Part shown: positions 36,258 through 45,512 of the stretch, in pieces
How positions within the stretch are numbered: the stretch's first letter is position 1
Layout of the letters: each line of letters opens with the position of its first letter
From: PoT sp049331405
Lineage (GTDB): Bacteria > Planctomycetota > Planctomycetia > Isosphaerales > Isosphaeraceae
Reading direction: 5' to 3'
Assembly: GCF_049331405.1 (NCBI RefSeq)
Contig: NZ_CP186274.1
Span: forward strand, 9,176,001-9,240,000
Length of the DNA stretch: 64,000 nt
The notes under the pieces: model-generated
The model's input: the letters and a program-made list of their open reading frames with translations, nothing else
Told to the model about the DNA's origin: nothing
Databases searched by the model: none
Program-made: the position numbers and the translations under genes

Positions 36258-36845
36258 CTACTCATCCTTGGTGGTAACGTTCGCCTCATCCAACCAGGTT
36301 CGCAGCGCCTTATTCATGTCCGCGAGCTGCGCCGTGAGCACACCCAGGGCCCCTCCATCCCAGGTCGAGAACGGCCGCTCTCCATCCGGCTTCCGCAACC
36401 GCTCCGCCCAATGATTGATCGCCCAGAGTTTGGCCCCCTCGCCATACTGCTCGGCGAGTTCTTTCAGATCCTCCCTCGGCAGTCGATAGACCTCCTTGCC
36501 CCCGCCCGCAATCGACAGATACTCGAAGTTCGATCCCTTCAACTTCACCGCGAATTGCAGGAGCAGGTGAAGGACGTCGACCAGACGAGCATCCCCCTTG
36601 CACAATCGGGCATCGATCACGACGTTGCCGTCGAGCGAGTAGCCCACGCGGATATCTCCGGCGACGACATCGTAAGAAGCGCAGGATGAGAGGCGGTTGG
36701 CGAGGTCGAGCGATCGAGGGTCGATCGGATTTCGCACCGTCGGGTCGAGATTCAAGGCGACAAGCAAGACCGTGGCGACCCACGCGCAGAGGAGGGGCGG
36801 CGCCAGCTTCTTCTGCTGAACACTGAGCTTGGCCACGAGGCTCAC
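36258..36845 (-). CDS. Hypothetical membrane-anchored protein
   Basis: 195 aa. One hydrophobic segment (about residues 17-35, LLCAWVATVLLVALNL) is followed by a soluble domain of mixed helix and strand with no motif I recognise. The start overlaps the stop of the upstream gene by four bases (ATGA), so the two are translationally coupled and probably interact. Unknown function. Confidence 0.75.
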   Translation of the reverse strand: MSLVAKLSVQQKKLAPPLLCAWVATVLLVALNLDPTVRNPIDPRSLDLANRLSSCASYDVVAGDIRVGYSLDGNVVIDARLCKGDARLVDVLHLLLQFAVKLKGSNFEYLSIAGGGKEVYRLPREDLKELAEQYGEGAKLWAINHWAERLRKPDGERPFSTWDGGALGVLTAQLADMNKALRTWLDEANVTTKDE

Positions 36846-37309
36846 CCCTTCCTCAAAACGAGCACCATCACGACGACGAGCGGCGTCGCGAACAGGAGCC
36901 CCAGGACGATCGGCTGGAGGACTTCCGGCAGGGCCTTGTACCAGCCGAACTTGAGGATCGTGCGGTCGAACCAGGCCGCGAAACGCTCGCGAGCTTCCTC
37001 GCGCCTGATGCGCCGATCCTCCCGATAGGCCGCCAATTCTTCACGCCGACGGTCATCCTCGGCCTTTCGGATCTCCCGCCAATGTCGCCGTGCCTCGAGA
37101 CGGGCCTCGGCCACTGCCTGACGATGGAGTTTGAGCCTCCCGACCTCCTCCGCCGTACGCTCTCGAAGTACCGACTCCACCACGCAGCCGAGTGGGCCCA
37201 GGACGAGCCCGAAGGCCGCGCCTTCGAGAGGATGCCGCCGCTTGATGACGGCCACCCAGTAACCGCATCCGACGAACGTGCTCCAGATCGTCAGATTGAC
37301 GAAAAGCAT
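36842..37309 (-). CDS. Hypothetical membrane protein with basic coiled-coil centre
   Basis: 155 aa from ATG 37309; the open frame extends further upstream but that part looks non-coding. There are two N-terminal hydrophobic segments (LFVNLTIWSTFVGCGYWVAVI and GAAFGLVLGPLGCVVESVL), then about 60 residues of Arg/Glu-rich helix (probable coiled coil), then a C-terminal membrane helix (PIVLGLLFATPLVVVMVLVL). Coupled to the following gene through a 4-bp overlap. I recognise no family. Confidence 0.75.
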   Translation of the reverse strand: MLFVNLTIWSTFVGCGYWVAVIKRRHPLEGAAFGLVLGPLGCVVESVLRERTAEEVGRLKLHRQAVAEARLEARRHWREIRKAEDDRRREELAAYREDRRIRREEARERFAAWFDRTILKFGWYKALPEVLQPIVLGLLFATPLVVVMVLVLRKG

Positions 37310-37641
37310 GCGCAAACTCCGGGGGCACCATCGCCTCAAGGCCTTCGAGAACACGGCGGCGTGGGGCCGGTCGATGATGGAACCACCCGAGCTCGTCCAA
37401 AGAGCCCGGATGTCAGAATCCCGCGAACAATGTGCCCATTGCTCACGTGAAGATGCCGCCGCGACCGCATCTCTTGCGGTAATTTTGTCCACTATATCAT
37501 CAACGCCGACTGTGTCCACCCGTAAGGCGGGATTTTCTTCGAGTTTTCCCCGGCCGCATGCTGAGGTGAGCTATCCTAAGATATCTCGTTGAGGATTGTT
37601 TCAAGGTGAGCCTCGAGCCTTTTGCATCAGGTCACCCGAGA

Positions 37642-40600
37642 TCACTTCGGCGGCTGCGTAGCCCGGAGGTAGGCGAAGAGGTCGACGACCTGCTTGGCTG
37701 AGAGCGACTGCAAGAGCCCCTCGGGCATCAGCGACGAGGGGGAGGCCTTCATCTCCTCGATCTCGTCGCGGGGGATGGCGAGGTCGTGGCCGTCGCTGCC
37801 TCGGATCACGACCCGCCCGGGATCCTGATCCATCAAGACGCCCGTGAGCGACTGGCCGTCGTTCGTCGAGATGAGCAGGGTGCCGTAGCCCTCGCGGATC
37901 TCGGCGTTCGGGTTCACGATGTTCAGCAGCATGTTATCGAGGTCGTCGCGGCGGAAGGTCGTCAGCTCGGGGCCCACGCGCCCGCCGGAGCCGAACATGG
38001 CGTGGCAGGCGCCGCAGGTTTTGGCGAAGAGCTTCTCCCCCTCGCGAGGGTTTCCGGGATCCTTGCGGATCACGCCCGCGAGCCGGACGATCTCGGCCTG
38101 GAGCGCCGCGGAGGTCGTCGCCTTCGGCTCGCCCCAGAGCTTGCGTGACATGGCGGCGACGTGTGCGTCTTTCAGGCGATGGAGCCGCGCGATCGTCTCG
38201 CCGGGAACCGACGCGGGGTCGATCGTCTTTGCGTCGGCCGCCTCCACGAGCCCCCTGGCCCAGAGAGGGCGGCTGGCGAGCAGGTTGAAGGCCTCGCCGC
38301 GGACGTCGTCCGTCATCAAGGGGATGGCCGCGAGCACCGTCGAGCCGATCTCGGGGTTCGGGTAACGCCGGAGCGCCCGCATGGCCGCGCCTTGCAGGGC
38401 GCTGTCGGAGCCTCGGGCGAGCTTCAACAGCGCGGGGATGCTCCGGGGCTGACTCACCTCGCCGAGGATCTGGACGTACTGGAGTTGCTTGCTCTTATCA
38501 GCACGTTCGTCGTCGAGGACTCGCAGCACCTCGCTCACGGCCTCGGCGCGACCCTGGCGAAGGCCGAGCGTCACCGATCCCCCCTGGAACCGGGCCAGGC
38601 CTTCGACCAGCGACTCGGGCAGGTTCCCGGCCGACCGCCCCTCGAGCGCCGACTCGAACCCGGCCGCGAGCCGCTTGCCCGAGTCGGCGTCGGGCGCGAG
38701 CTTCAGCAGCTCGGCGCAGGTGGCGAGATCCTTGCCCAGTCCGGTCGCGGCATATCGCCTCATGACCCGCTCGACGACGGTCTCCTTAACGATCGGCAGC
38801 GACCAGAAGGCCTTATCGCGGAAGAGGTCGACCACCGCGGATCTGTCGGTCTCGGCCTTGGCCTCGATGTCCCACCAGAGGAGCAGAGGAATGAACAGAT
38901 CTTTCGCATCCACCGAATGCGCGAGCAGATTGCGGACGATCGGCAGCGAGGCCGAGGCGGGGAGCCTCCTCGCCGAGCTGGCGAGCTGGGCGCGGACCTC
39001 GACGTTCGGCTCGATTTCCGCGAGCGTCGCTAACGCCTTCGCCGCCTCGGGCGAGGCCGCCTTGCCATCGCACAGTAGGCGGGCCGTCCACAGCCGTACG
39101 TACGGATCCTCATGTCGGAGGAATTCGATCGAAAGCGGTCCCGTTAATCCTCCCGAGAGGTTGAGCGCCCAGAGGGCTTCGAGGGCCGTCTGCCCCTTCG
39201 AATCGCGGACGATTGCGGTGAGCGGCCCGATCGCGGCGGAATCCTTGCGGTCGCCCAGGAGTCGAAGAGCCGTCTGCCTCTGCCAGCGGTTCGGATGCTT
39301 GAGCCGCTCGATCAGCTCGGGGGTGCTCGCCTTCGCGAAGTCGAACGGCTTGTACGGCTTCGGCTCGAGGCCTCGAAGGCGATAGACCCGGCCGTTGCTC
39401 CGGTCGATCTGCCCTTCGTGGTTGCGGTAGTGGTTCGTCTGCCCGTCGTACCAGTCGGCGACGTAGAGCGCCCCGTCGGGCCCGAGCTCGATGTCGACGG
39501 GGCGGAACCAGTCGTCGGTCGTCTTGATCGCGAAGCCGACGTCCTTCGTCTCGAACGTCGAGCCGGCCGCGAAGACGTCGCTCATGACGACGTGGCTGAG
39601 GATCGGCGCGACGCCGAAGAGCCGGCCTCGATAGGCGTCGGGCAGGGCGTCCGCCTCGTAGATCACGAACGTGTGCGTGAACCGGGGGGTCGCATTATTC
39701 TTCATCGCGTCGAAGTAGCCGAACGTGTACGGGTTCGAGAGCGGCCCGTGCTTGTCGAACCCCTTCCGCGAGTAGCCCCCCTGGGGGTAGTGGAACCCCC
39801 GCGTATCCCCGCCGTTGTGCCCCGAGAAGATCCGCCCCTTCGCGTCGATCTCGACGCCGAAGGCGTTGCCGCCCCCCTCGGCGAAGACCTCGTACTTCTT
39901 CGTCTCGGGATGGAACCTCCAGATGAGCTGCCCCATCGAGTGCACGGGGGCATCCTTGGAACCGGGACGCTTCACGCGGCCGGTGACGGTGCTCCCCTGC
40001 GCGGCGTAGAGCCATCCATCAGGGCCCCAGCAAAGGCTGTTCACGACCGAATGCGTATCCTCGAGGCCGAAGCCTTCGAGCAGGACCTCGGGGTCGCCGT
40101 CGGGGACGTCGTCGTTGTCCTTGTCGGGGTAGAAGAGGAAGTACGGAGCATTCAGCACCCAGACCCCGCCGCGGCCCCGGACGCAGGCCGTCGCGATGTT
40201 CAGCCCTTCGAGGAAGACCTTGTGCTTGTCGAAGGTTCCGTCGCCGTCGGTGTCCTCGTGGATGGTGATGCGGTCGAGCCCCTTCTCATGGTTCGGCGGC
40301 GCGACCGGCACCTTGTCGTAGACGACGCGCCAGACGTTGTCGCGGCTCAGCATCTTGAGCCCAGCCGGCTCCGGGTACTGGCGATACTCGACGACCCAGA
40401 GCCGCCCTCGCTCGTCGAAATTGACGAAGACCGGCTGCGCGATTTCCGGCTCGGCAAGCACCTCGTCGATCTTGAGGTCGGCCGGCAGTTGGAACCTCGA
40501 GAGCGACTCGGCCGGCGAGAGCGGCACCTTGCGACTCTCCGGCTTCGCCTGGCCCATCGCCGCGGGGACGAAGCCGAGGCCGAGCAGCATCGCGGCCAGG

Positions 40601-40689
40601 AGCGTTCGCCCCTTGCGAGGTTTCCACTCGCGAAGGCCCGCATGGGATCCCAGGTTCGACAGAGACGGCTCGTTCAAGTGCTTCGCCAT
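37642..40689 (-). CDS. PVC-type haem-binding CxxCH protein (propeller-HEAT-cytochrome c)
   Basis: 1,015 aa. A signal peptide (TLLAAMLLGLGFVPAAMGQA) precedes a membrane-bound-dehydrogenase-type beta-propeller (about 60-430), with WVVEYRQYP, HEDTDGDGTFDKHKVFLEGLNIATA and FRPVDIELGPDGALYVADWYDG blocks. HEAT-like helical repeats follow (about 450-860). The C-terminal cytochrome c domain has a single CGACH haem site (892-896) and ends DLFAYLRATQ. This architecture is a phylum marker for Planctomycetes/Verrucomicrobia and is thought to oxidise sugars or alcohols in the periplasm with transfer of electrons to the haem; direct evidence is scarce. It is intact and stands alone. Confidence 0.93.
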   Translation of the reverse strand: MAKHLNEPSLSNLGSHAGLREWKPRKGRTLLAAMLLGLGFVPAAMGQAKPESRKVPLSPAESLSRFQLPADLKIDEVLAEPEIAQPVFVNFDERGRLWVVEYRQYPEPAGLKMLSRDNVWRVVYDKVPVAPPNHEKGLDRITIHEDTDGDGTFDKHKVFLEGLNIATACVRGRGGVWVLNAPYFLFYPDKDNDDVPDGDPEVLLEGFGLEDTHSVVNSLCWGPDGWLYAAQGSTVTGRVKRPGSKDAPVHSMGQLIWRFHPETKKYEVFAEGGGNAFGVEIDAKGRIFSGHNGGDTRGFHYPQGGYSRKGFDKHGPLSNPYTFGYFDAMKNNATPRFTHTFVIYEADALPDAYRGRLFGVAPILSHVVMSDVFAAGSTFETKDVGFAIKTTDDWFRPVDIELGPDGALYVADWYDGQTNHYRNHEGQIDRSNGRVYRLRGLEPKPYKPFDFAKASTPELIERLKHPNRWQRQTALRLLGDRKDSAAIGPLTAIVRDSKGQTALEALWALNLSGGLTGPLSIEFLRHEDPYVRLWTARLLCDGKAASPEAAKALATLAEIEPNVEVRAQLASSARRLPASASLPIVRNLLAHSVDAKDLFIPLLLWWDIEAKAETDRSAVVDLFRDKAFWSLPIVKETVVERVMRRYAATGLGKDLATCAELLKLAPDADSGKRLAAGFESALEGRSAGNLPESLVEGLARFQGGSVTLGLRQGRAEAVSEVLRVLDDERADKSKQLQYVQILGEVSQPRSIPALLKLARGSDSALQGAAMRALRRYPNPEIGSTVLAAIPLMTDDVRGEAFNLLASRPLWARGLVEAADAKTIDPASVPGETIARLHRLKDAHVAAMSRKLWGEPKATTSAALQAEIVRLAGVIRKDPGNPREGEKLFAKTCGACHAMFGSGGRVGPELTTFRRDDLDNMLLNIVNPNAEIREGYGTLLISTNDGQSLTGVLMDQDPGRVVIRGSDGHDLAIPRDEIEEMKASPSSLMPEGLLQSLSAKQVVDLFAYLRATQPPK

Positions 40690-41372
40690 GAGTGACCACC
40701 GATCGAATCGAGGCGGGAAGTCGCGGGCGGGAGGGGCAGGTCGAGCCCCTTCGAGCGGAGAGGGGAGGGGGCTCGCGGGCCGAGATCGCGGAGCGAGGCC
40801 CAGTCCGACCGATCCAACAAGGCTCGCACCTTACACGACCCGAAGGCCGGAGTAAACCAGCGACGCTGGTGGGGTCTTCACCACCACGCATTTCGAACCG
40901 ACCGCTTCTCATTCGGGAACGCAAATCATGGATGCCTCCTGTCGATGCGTTTCGACCGGGTCGATTCTACACACCCTGCCAGGCTCACATCTCGTGCGGC
41001 CTCCGCGAATCGACTCGACGAGGCTTCCGACGGCGACCCCGACGGCACGCGTAACGGCCCTCCAGACCTCTCGGGCTCGAACACATCTCGAAGCAGTCCT
41101 CGCCATTCACATCATGGCGGCGAACCTCGCTGACATCAGGCATGTCCGTAGTCAGGCCAGGCGCCATCGGCACCCCGAACCACGAGGCCCAAAAATGCTC
41201 GACCGTAAATTTGCAAGTACTTTCACAGCATCAGGCCGTCCCATCCTGTTCGGGACATGAATAGCTGGAATCGGCCTGAGACGCTCGTCGCCGCCGTGAA
41301 AGGGATGTGGCCTGTCCGCACTCTCCATTTCCACGGTCGCCCCCATACGTACGTCTCCCGAGGCCGATTCCC
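40690..41372. other. Intergenic region, about 680 bases
   Basis: Between the haem protein and the PcfJ-like gene, which are divergent. No frame here has protein-like composition. I see no RNA gene or repeat. Confidence 0.45.
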
Positions 41373-42611
41373 ATGTCGACGACCCAAGCACGCAAGAACG
41401 CGGCGAATGCCGCCATCGATAGGGCCATCCAGGCCGCCGTGAGGTCGGTGGATGGTCGTTATTTCCGGACGAAACAGGCCTTCGACAGGCTCCTCTGGAT
41501 CGTCAGGTCGAGGTCGGACTTGCTCCGACTCGCGCGGTCGGGCGGCCGCGTCGAGGTCGATGGCGCCTGCGCCGTCGTCCGGGGCCTGTTCGCCCTGGCG
41601 AGGTTCCACGCGAACTGGCTCCGGCCGCCCGAGGACTGGCAGCCCCTCGGCAGCGGCCGACTACCCCAGGCCTCATCCCTCGCGGGCCACCTGCTGTCGA
41701 ACTACGAGATCCCGTCGTTCATGACCTCGGTCTGGCTCAAGGAGCCCGGCCCCGAGGCCTCGCGACAGCAGGGGTGGTACCTCCACCTCGGGCTCGGCCA
41801 GAACATCCGCAAGGCCGACCTGCCGTTGCAATACTCAAAGCGGATGGCCCACGAGTTCCTCCAGGCCCCCGCCCATTTCAGCGTCGAGCACGCCCTGCGC
41901 TGGGGTCAGGTGAGAGGCCTAGGCGGCACGAAGAAACTGGCCCAGGCCATCATCGCGAGCCGGCTCGGGCGTTCCTTCGAATCCGAGGAGTTCTGGAAGA
42001 CGGTTGTGCATTTCTTCGTGAACCACCCGGACGTCGGCCTCGACAACATCGAGCCGATCGTCGAGTACCTCCACGACCAGCGCTTCTCGCCCCAGGAGGT
42101 CTACTACGAGCGTTGCGAATACGTCACCCTCGACCCTCCACAGCCGAACCTCACGATGAAAGGCCGGACCGCCAAGTCCCTCCTCCGCCAGGTCGCCGAC
42201 TGGCGCGACGCCACGAAGCGGGCCCGCCGGCGCGTCGCCAAGAGCCTGAGGTGGAAGCCCACCGGCATCGCCGACTTCGAGTTGATCGAGCCCTCGACAA
42301 CCCCCGACGTTCTGCATCGTCGCTGGACGATCCGCGAGATCACGACGAGCGACGACCTCATCCGCGAAGGCCAGGCCATGTCCCACTGCGTCGGCGGCTA
42401 CGTCCGGGCCTGCGCCCGCGGCGAGTCCTCGATCTGGTCCCTGCGCTTCGACAACGGCGAGCGCCACTTCCGCGTCCTGACCGTCGAGGTCGATCCATCG
42501 ACCAAGACCATCTGCCAGGCCAAGCGGAGGCTCAATCACTCCCCCAGCCTCAAGCTCGTCGCCATCCTCCGCCAGTGGGCCGAGCAAGCGGGATTGAGCC
42601 TCGACCTCTGA
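41373..42611 (+). CDS. PcfJ-like protein
   Basis: 412 aa from ATG 41373. The C-terminal third matches PcfJ-like proteins: the LIREGQAMSHCVGGYVRACARGESSIWSLR segment (MSHCVGGY at 336-343) and the following RHFRVLTVEVD ... QAKRRLNHSP strands. PcfJ was named from a conjugative plasmid, but chromosomal homologues are widespread and their biochemical role is unknown. The N-terminal part is helical. It lies 230 bases to the left of the tRNA-Leu-like remnant, so it may belong either to the chromosome or to the edge of the island. Confidence 0.8.
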   Translation: MSTTQARKNAANAAIDRAIQAAVRSVDGRYFRTKQAFDRLLWIVRSRSDLLRLARSGGRVEVDGACAVVRGLFALARFHANWLRPPEDWQPLGSGRLPQASSLAGHLLSNYEIPSFMTSVWLKEPGPEASRQQGWYLHLGLGQNIRKADLPLQYSKRMAHEFLQAPAHFSVEHALRWGQVRGLGGTKKLAQAIIASRLGRSFESEEFWKTVVHFFVNHPDVGLDNIEPIVEYLHDQRFSPQEVYYERCEYVTLDPPQPNLTMKGRTAKSLLRQVADWRDATKRARRRVAKSLRWKPTGIADFELIEPSTTPDVLHRRWTIREITTSDDLIREGQAMSHCVGGYVRACARGESSIWSLRFDNGERHFRVLTVEVDPSTKTICQAKRRLNHSPSLKLVAILRQWAEQAGLSLDL

Positions 42612-43219
42612 AGTACCCAAGGCTTTCTCTGCGTCCACCAAAACCCTGCGCCGGCCGGTGAGTCCTGTTGGAAGCCCGGCCGGTCGCCGGAATGATCGCC
42701 TGGCATGAACCGAGGACATCGCTCCAGATCGTGAATCCGGGTTTTCGTGAGAATTCGAGAAATGGCTCCCAAGACACGGCGTGCGTTCTCGTAGATCGTA
42801 AGACAATTCCCCGCCAGCAGGCCGATAGCGATTCCGTAATGCAAGAGAAGAGACTTGAACCCTCACGCCTTTTGGGCACAGGAACCTAAATCCTGCTCCT
42901 CCCGCCACGTCGTCGCATCGCAGTGAAGCTGGGTCGGCATTTAAGTCACTGGCGGACAATGGCGTTAGGCAATTGGTCCACCCGGGCAACATTGTATTCG
43001 GATTGGGCTGACACGGCCAGTACCGTTACCTTTTTGTGACCTCGGGCGACCTTTGGGAGGTTGAGCCGGGCGTATTCTCTGGCGAGCGGATAGATCGCGT
43101 ATCAGCGTCTTGCAGAGCTCGCCAATTGAACGGTGCGATCAACGGACATCTATATTTACTTGATTGGTGGCCTCTACAATGCAAGTATACATTAATTCAC
43201 ATCGCAGGAGGCGCAGCCC
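42612..43219. other. Junction region between chromosome and accessory island
   Basis: About 600 bases with no protein gene. It contains the tRNA-Leu-like remnant at 42840-42905. To the right of that, GC content drops and mobile-element remnants begin. A good GGAGG box at 43207-43211 precedes the small gene at 43220. Confidence 0.5.
42840..42905 (-). pseudogene. tRNA-Leu(UAG)-like remnant lacking the D arm
   Basis: Read on the minus strand, the sequence has a 5-bp anticodon stem (CAGGA/TCCTG) with loop TTTAGGT (anticodon UAG at 42886-42888), a long class-II-type variable region and a T arm GAGGG-TTCAAGT-CTCTT. A 7-bp acceptor can be formed (GCGGGAG/CTCTTGC, two G-U pairs), but only three bases separate it from the anticodon stem, so the D arm is missing. 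No CCA is encoded. This is most likely a truncated copy left at an integration site; a functional mini-tRNA is very unlikely. Confidence 0.6.
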
Positions 43220-43624
43220 ATGCGACCGCCGCGACACGCCGACGTCCTGAAGGAGTCCGGGTTCACCGGCTCCCTCGAGGAGTTCCACTCGACGCTCGCC
43301 CAGGTGAAGGCCGAGCTTTACCCCGACCTCACCGATGAGAACCTGGCGTTCGGAAATGAGACCAGCGACCGTTACTGTGCCACGGTCAGGGAGCAGATCG
43401 GCGCCCCTCGGCTGGGCAGGTCTTCATCCTCAGGGCCTAAGTTCGACTATTGCCATTCTGACAGACCCATCGTGGCGGCGCGCACTCTGAGCGAGGAGAC
43501 CCCTTGCGAGGGCGTCTCGAGCCGGGTTTTCGAGGCGAGCGAGCCGTTCGACGAGGCTTCAGGGCTTGCCGTCGCTCGGCCCCCGCGACGATATCGGCCG
43601 GGCCGGGCAATTTCGCCCCCTTGA
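43220..43624 (+). CDS. Small hypothetical protein, 3' end probably replaced by IS sequence
   Basis: The first 60 or so codons (MRPPRHADVLKESGFTGSLEEFHSTLAQVKAELYPDLTDENLAFG) read like a real acidic helical protein and are preceded by AGGAGG. From about 43440 the DNA is the 3' end of a degraded transposase on the other strand, so the last 60 codons of this frame are probably not original. I recognise no family. Confidence 0.45.
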   Translation: MRPPRHADVLKESGFTGSLEEFHSTLAQVKAELYPDLTDENLAFGNETSDRYCATVREQIGAPRLGRSSSSGPKFDYCHSDRPIVAARTLSEETPCEGVSSRVFEASEPFDEASGLAVARPPRRYRPGRAISPP

Positions 43625-44150
43625 CCCGAGGGCGTCCCAGCCCCGTGTATCGCGGCGCGGGCTCGACCAGGTTGGCATCTGGGTGGAACAGGCTGACGAG
43701 GGTCAGCCTCTCGGGGGTCCGTGCCGCCAACTCCGCCAACTCATGGGTCGCATAGCCGCCGCCGGCCGTGACGACCCAGGTCCGATCGGGGAACCATCGC
43801 ATCAAGACACGAATCAACTGGCCGAGCAGTTGGGGCGGTGTTTTATGCCGTTGGCCGCGTTTCTGGTTCTCGGGCTTGGGCCGATACGGCGCGATCAACA
43901 GCGGCAAGGCCCAGCGTCGCGCGGCCCAGGGGACGGGGACGAGCAGGGCCAGGACGACCCACTTATGCCCCAGCGGAACGCGGTATAAGTATGGGTCGAG
44001 CGGACCGGATCGCGATGGCGTCCCTTGCCATAGACGTGAGGGCCGGGATGCTCGGTGACGGTGTCGTCGCCCGCCAGGAGGATGGGCCCGCGCGCATGAA
44101 TTCGGCGAGGACCGTGGCGATATAGCGGCGAGCCAGGGCGGCCATCGACC
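43480..44150 (-). pseudogene. Degraded DDE transposase (same family as the locus at 53-54.4 kb)
   Basis: Two frames on the minus strand together encode transposase blocks. From about 44145 to 43985 comes LAGDDTVTEHPGPHVYGKGRHRDPVRSTHTYTA; a frameshift near 43985 then leads to YRVPLGHKWVVLALLVPVPWAARRWALPLLIAPYR ... GGGYATHELAELA ... GRPRVKGAKL. The same blocks occur at 53.6-54.4 kb (GDDTVDGHPGRCVYGKARHRDPVRSSHAYTA). The N-terminus and the C-terminal third are missing. Dead remnant. Confidence 0.75.
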
Positions 44151-44333
44151 ATCTACGGGCATTGAAAGAATGCCCCCGACTCTGGAATCATTAGGAGCAG
44201 TTGGTTCGATTGCGAACGCTAGGGCCGCGTGGCGACTGAACTTGTCTGTCGGTGCCGGAGGAGGTCGAGATGCTGTCACTCGGCCCCCTCCTCACACAAC
44301 TTGTCCCTTGGAGGGTAGTATGACAGGTCCAAT

Positions 44334-44564
44334 GAGAATAGCTGCCACTGGACCCTGGACGTGACCTATCGCGAGGACGAGTCGCGCCTGCGAAAGAGGC
44401 ACCTTCGCGAGAACCTGGCGTGGCTGAACCGGTTCAGCCTTTCGCTGCTGAAGCAACACCCCGGGCGGGAGTCCGTCGCGATGAAGCGTCGGGGCTGCAG
44501 CTGGAGCGACGACTTCCTGATGCAAGTCATCAGAGGATCAGCATATTAGTGCGCGCTGACCCTG
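44334..44564 (+). mobile_element. 3' remnant of an ISAs1-family element
   Basis: The frame ENSCHWTLDVTYREDESRLRKRHL ... LLKQHPGRESVAMKRRGCSWSDDFLMQVI, ending at a TAG at 44547, aligns with the C-terminus of the ISAs1 transposase at 46.5-46.8 kb. The right inverted repeat (GTGCGCGCTGACCCTG) overlaps the stop codon exactly as in that element. The 5' nine-tenths are missing. Confidence 0.8.
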
Positions 44565-44571
44565 GCCGCTG

Positions 44572-44862
44572 TTGGCACAGCAGGCGCCGCCACGCGACGA
44601 AGCAACCCCTGTGCCGCAAGCACAAGCGGTTCAGCCTACGCCCGTCATCATCCAGCAATCCGCAGGATGGAGCGAAGGGCAAATCGCTGTGGCGATCACG
44701 CTTTCCATCTTGGTCTTCGTTGTCATTCTTGCAGTTTTTTTAAGGAGTTTTCCACATGACTTTCGCCGCTTTCTTAACCTGCATGTTAATCATCCTTTTT
44801 CTGCTCGCTCTGTCCTGCATTATCTTCGGGCCGCCCGTGCCATATTATGGTTACGCGGATGA
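44572..44862 (+). CDS. Small membrane protein, probably 5'-truncated
   Basis: The readable part is PQAQAVQPTPVIIQQSAGWSEGQIAVAITLSILVFVVILAVFLRSF, with one membrane helix. It starts (TTG) just after the right end of the ISAs1 remnant, so its true N-terminus may have been lost. The last 35 codons overlap the next gene in another frame and may not be original. Unknown function; lower GC than the chromosome. Confidence 0.4.
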   Translation: MAQQAPPRDEATPVPQAQAVQPTPVIIQQSAGWSEGQIAVAITLSILVFVVILAVFLRSFPHDFRRFLNLHVNHPFSARSVLHYLRAARAILWLRG

Positions 44863-45118
44863 CGAGGAGATCGTCACCACGACCACGACCACCGCGCACT
44901 ACGATAATCCGACTCGTCCGAAAATCGCTGGTGACCTCCGAGTCCGCTACACGGAAGGCAACACCCTCCAGCGCTACGTCCTCGATCCGGTCGACGGCGA
45001 AAAGTTCTGGTTGAACAGCAACGACGACATGTACGAGGACGCCGAGGGGAAAATCTGGCGCCTGGTCGCGACGCTGACGAGACCTTGGGCAAGACCCGCA
45101 GGCTCTCCTTCGCCTTGA
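44756..45118 (+). CDS. Small membrane-anchored hypothetical protein
   Basis: 120 aa with a strong AAGGAG box 9 bases before the ATG. One N-terminal membrane helix (FAAFLTCMLIILFLLALSCIIFG) is followed by a soluble part, TTTTTTAHYDNPTRPKIAGDLRVRYTEGNTLQRYVLDPVDGEKFWLNSNDDMYEDAEGKIWRLV. The last residues (about 105-120) run into the truncated end of the IS1182-like element, so the natural C-terminus may be gone. No family recognised. Confidence 0.6.
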   Translation: MTFAAFLTCMLIILFLLALSCIIFGPPVPYYGYADDEEIVTTTTTTAHYDNPTRPKIAGDLRVRYTEGNTLQRYVLDPVDGEKFWLNSNDDMYEDAEGKIWRLVATLTRPWARPAGSPSP

Positions 45119-45502
45119 AGAGTCCTGGGCTTGCCTACTCCAATCAATCTACGCATGATCCGGCCCAGATTATGCGCCGCCGCAGCCAGAGTATAACGTT
45201 TGCTCACGTCTTCGATACCTCGGAGCCAACTCCGACGCATCCCACCCGTCTCACAGATGTGCGCGAATGTTCGTTCGCAGCGCTCACTCCGCCTTTTCTG
45301 CAGTTGCTTGCTTTTGGAACGTCGCACCCGACGACGGTTGTTTTCGACGCAACGTCGGTAATCTGCTGGCTTGTTGGTCCATCTCCGCCGATGGATTCGC
45401 TTCGGTTCAGGGATGTAGGTGCGGAACGAGTAGGCGTCCGCCAATTCCAATGTTGATGCGGCGTGGTACCCCTTGTCGGCCACTACCTCTTCGATCGGTC
45501 TC

Positions 45503-45512
45503 ACTCCGATCC
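45503..45512. repeat. Left 10-bp target-site duplication of ISAs1
   Basis: ACTCCGATCC, identical to the right copy. It encodes part of the GIGVR residues of the interrupted transposase. Confidence 0.9.

Noticed and set aside
42840..42905. Functional tRNA-Leu gene
   Set aside because: The D arm is missing and no CCA is encoded; treated as a remnant.
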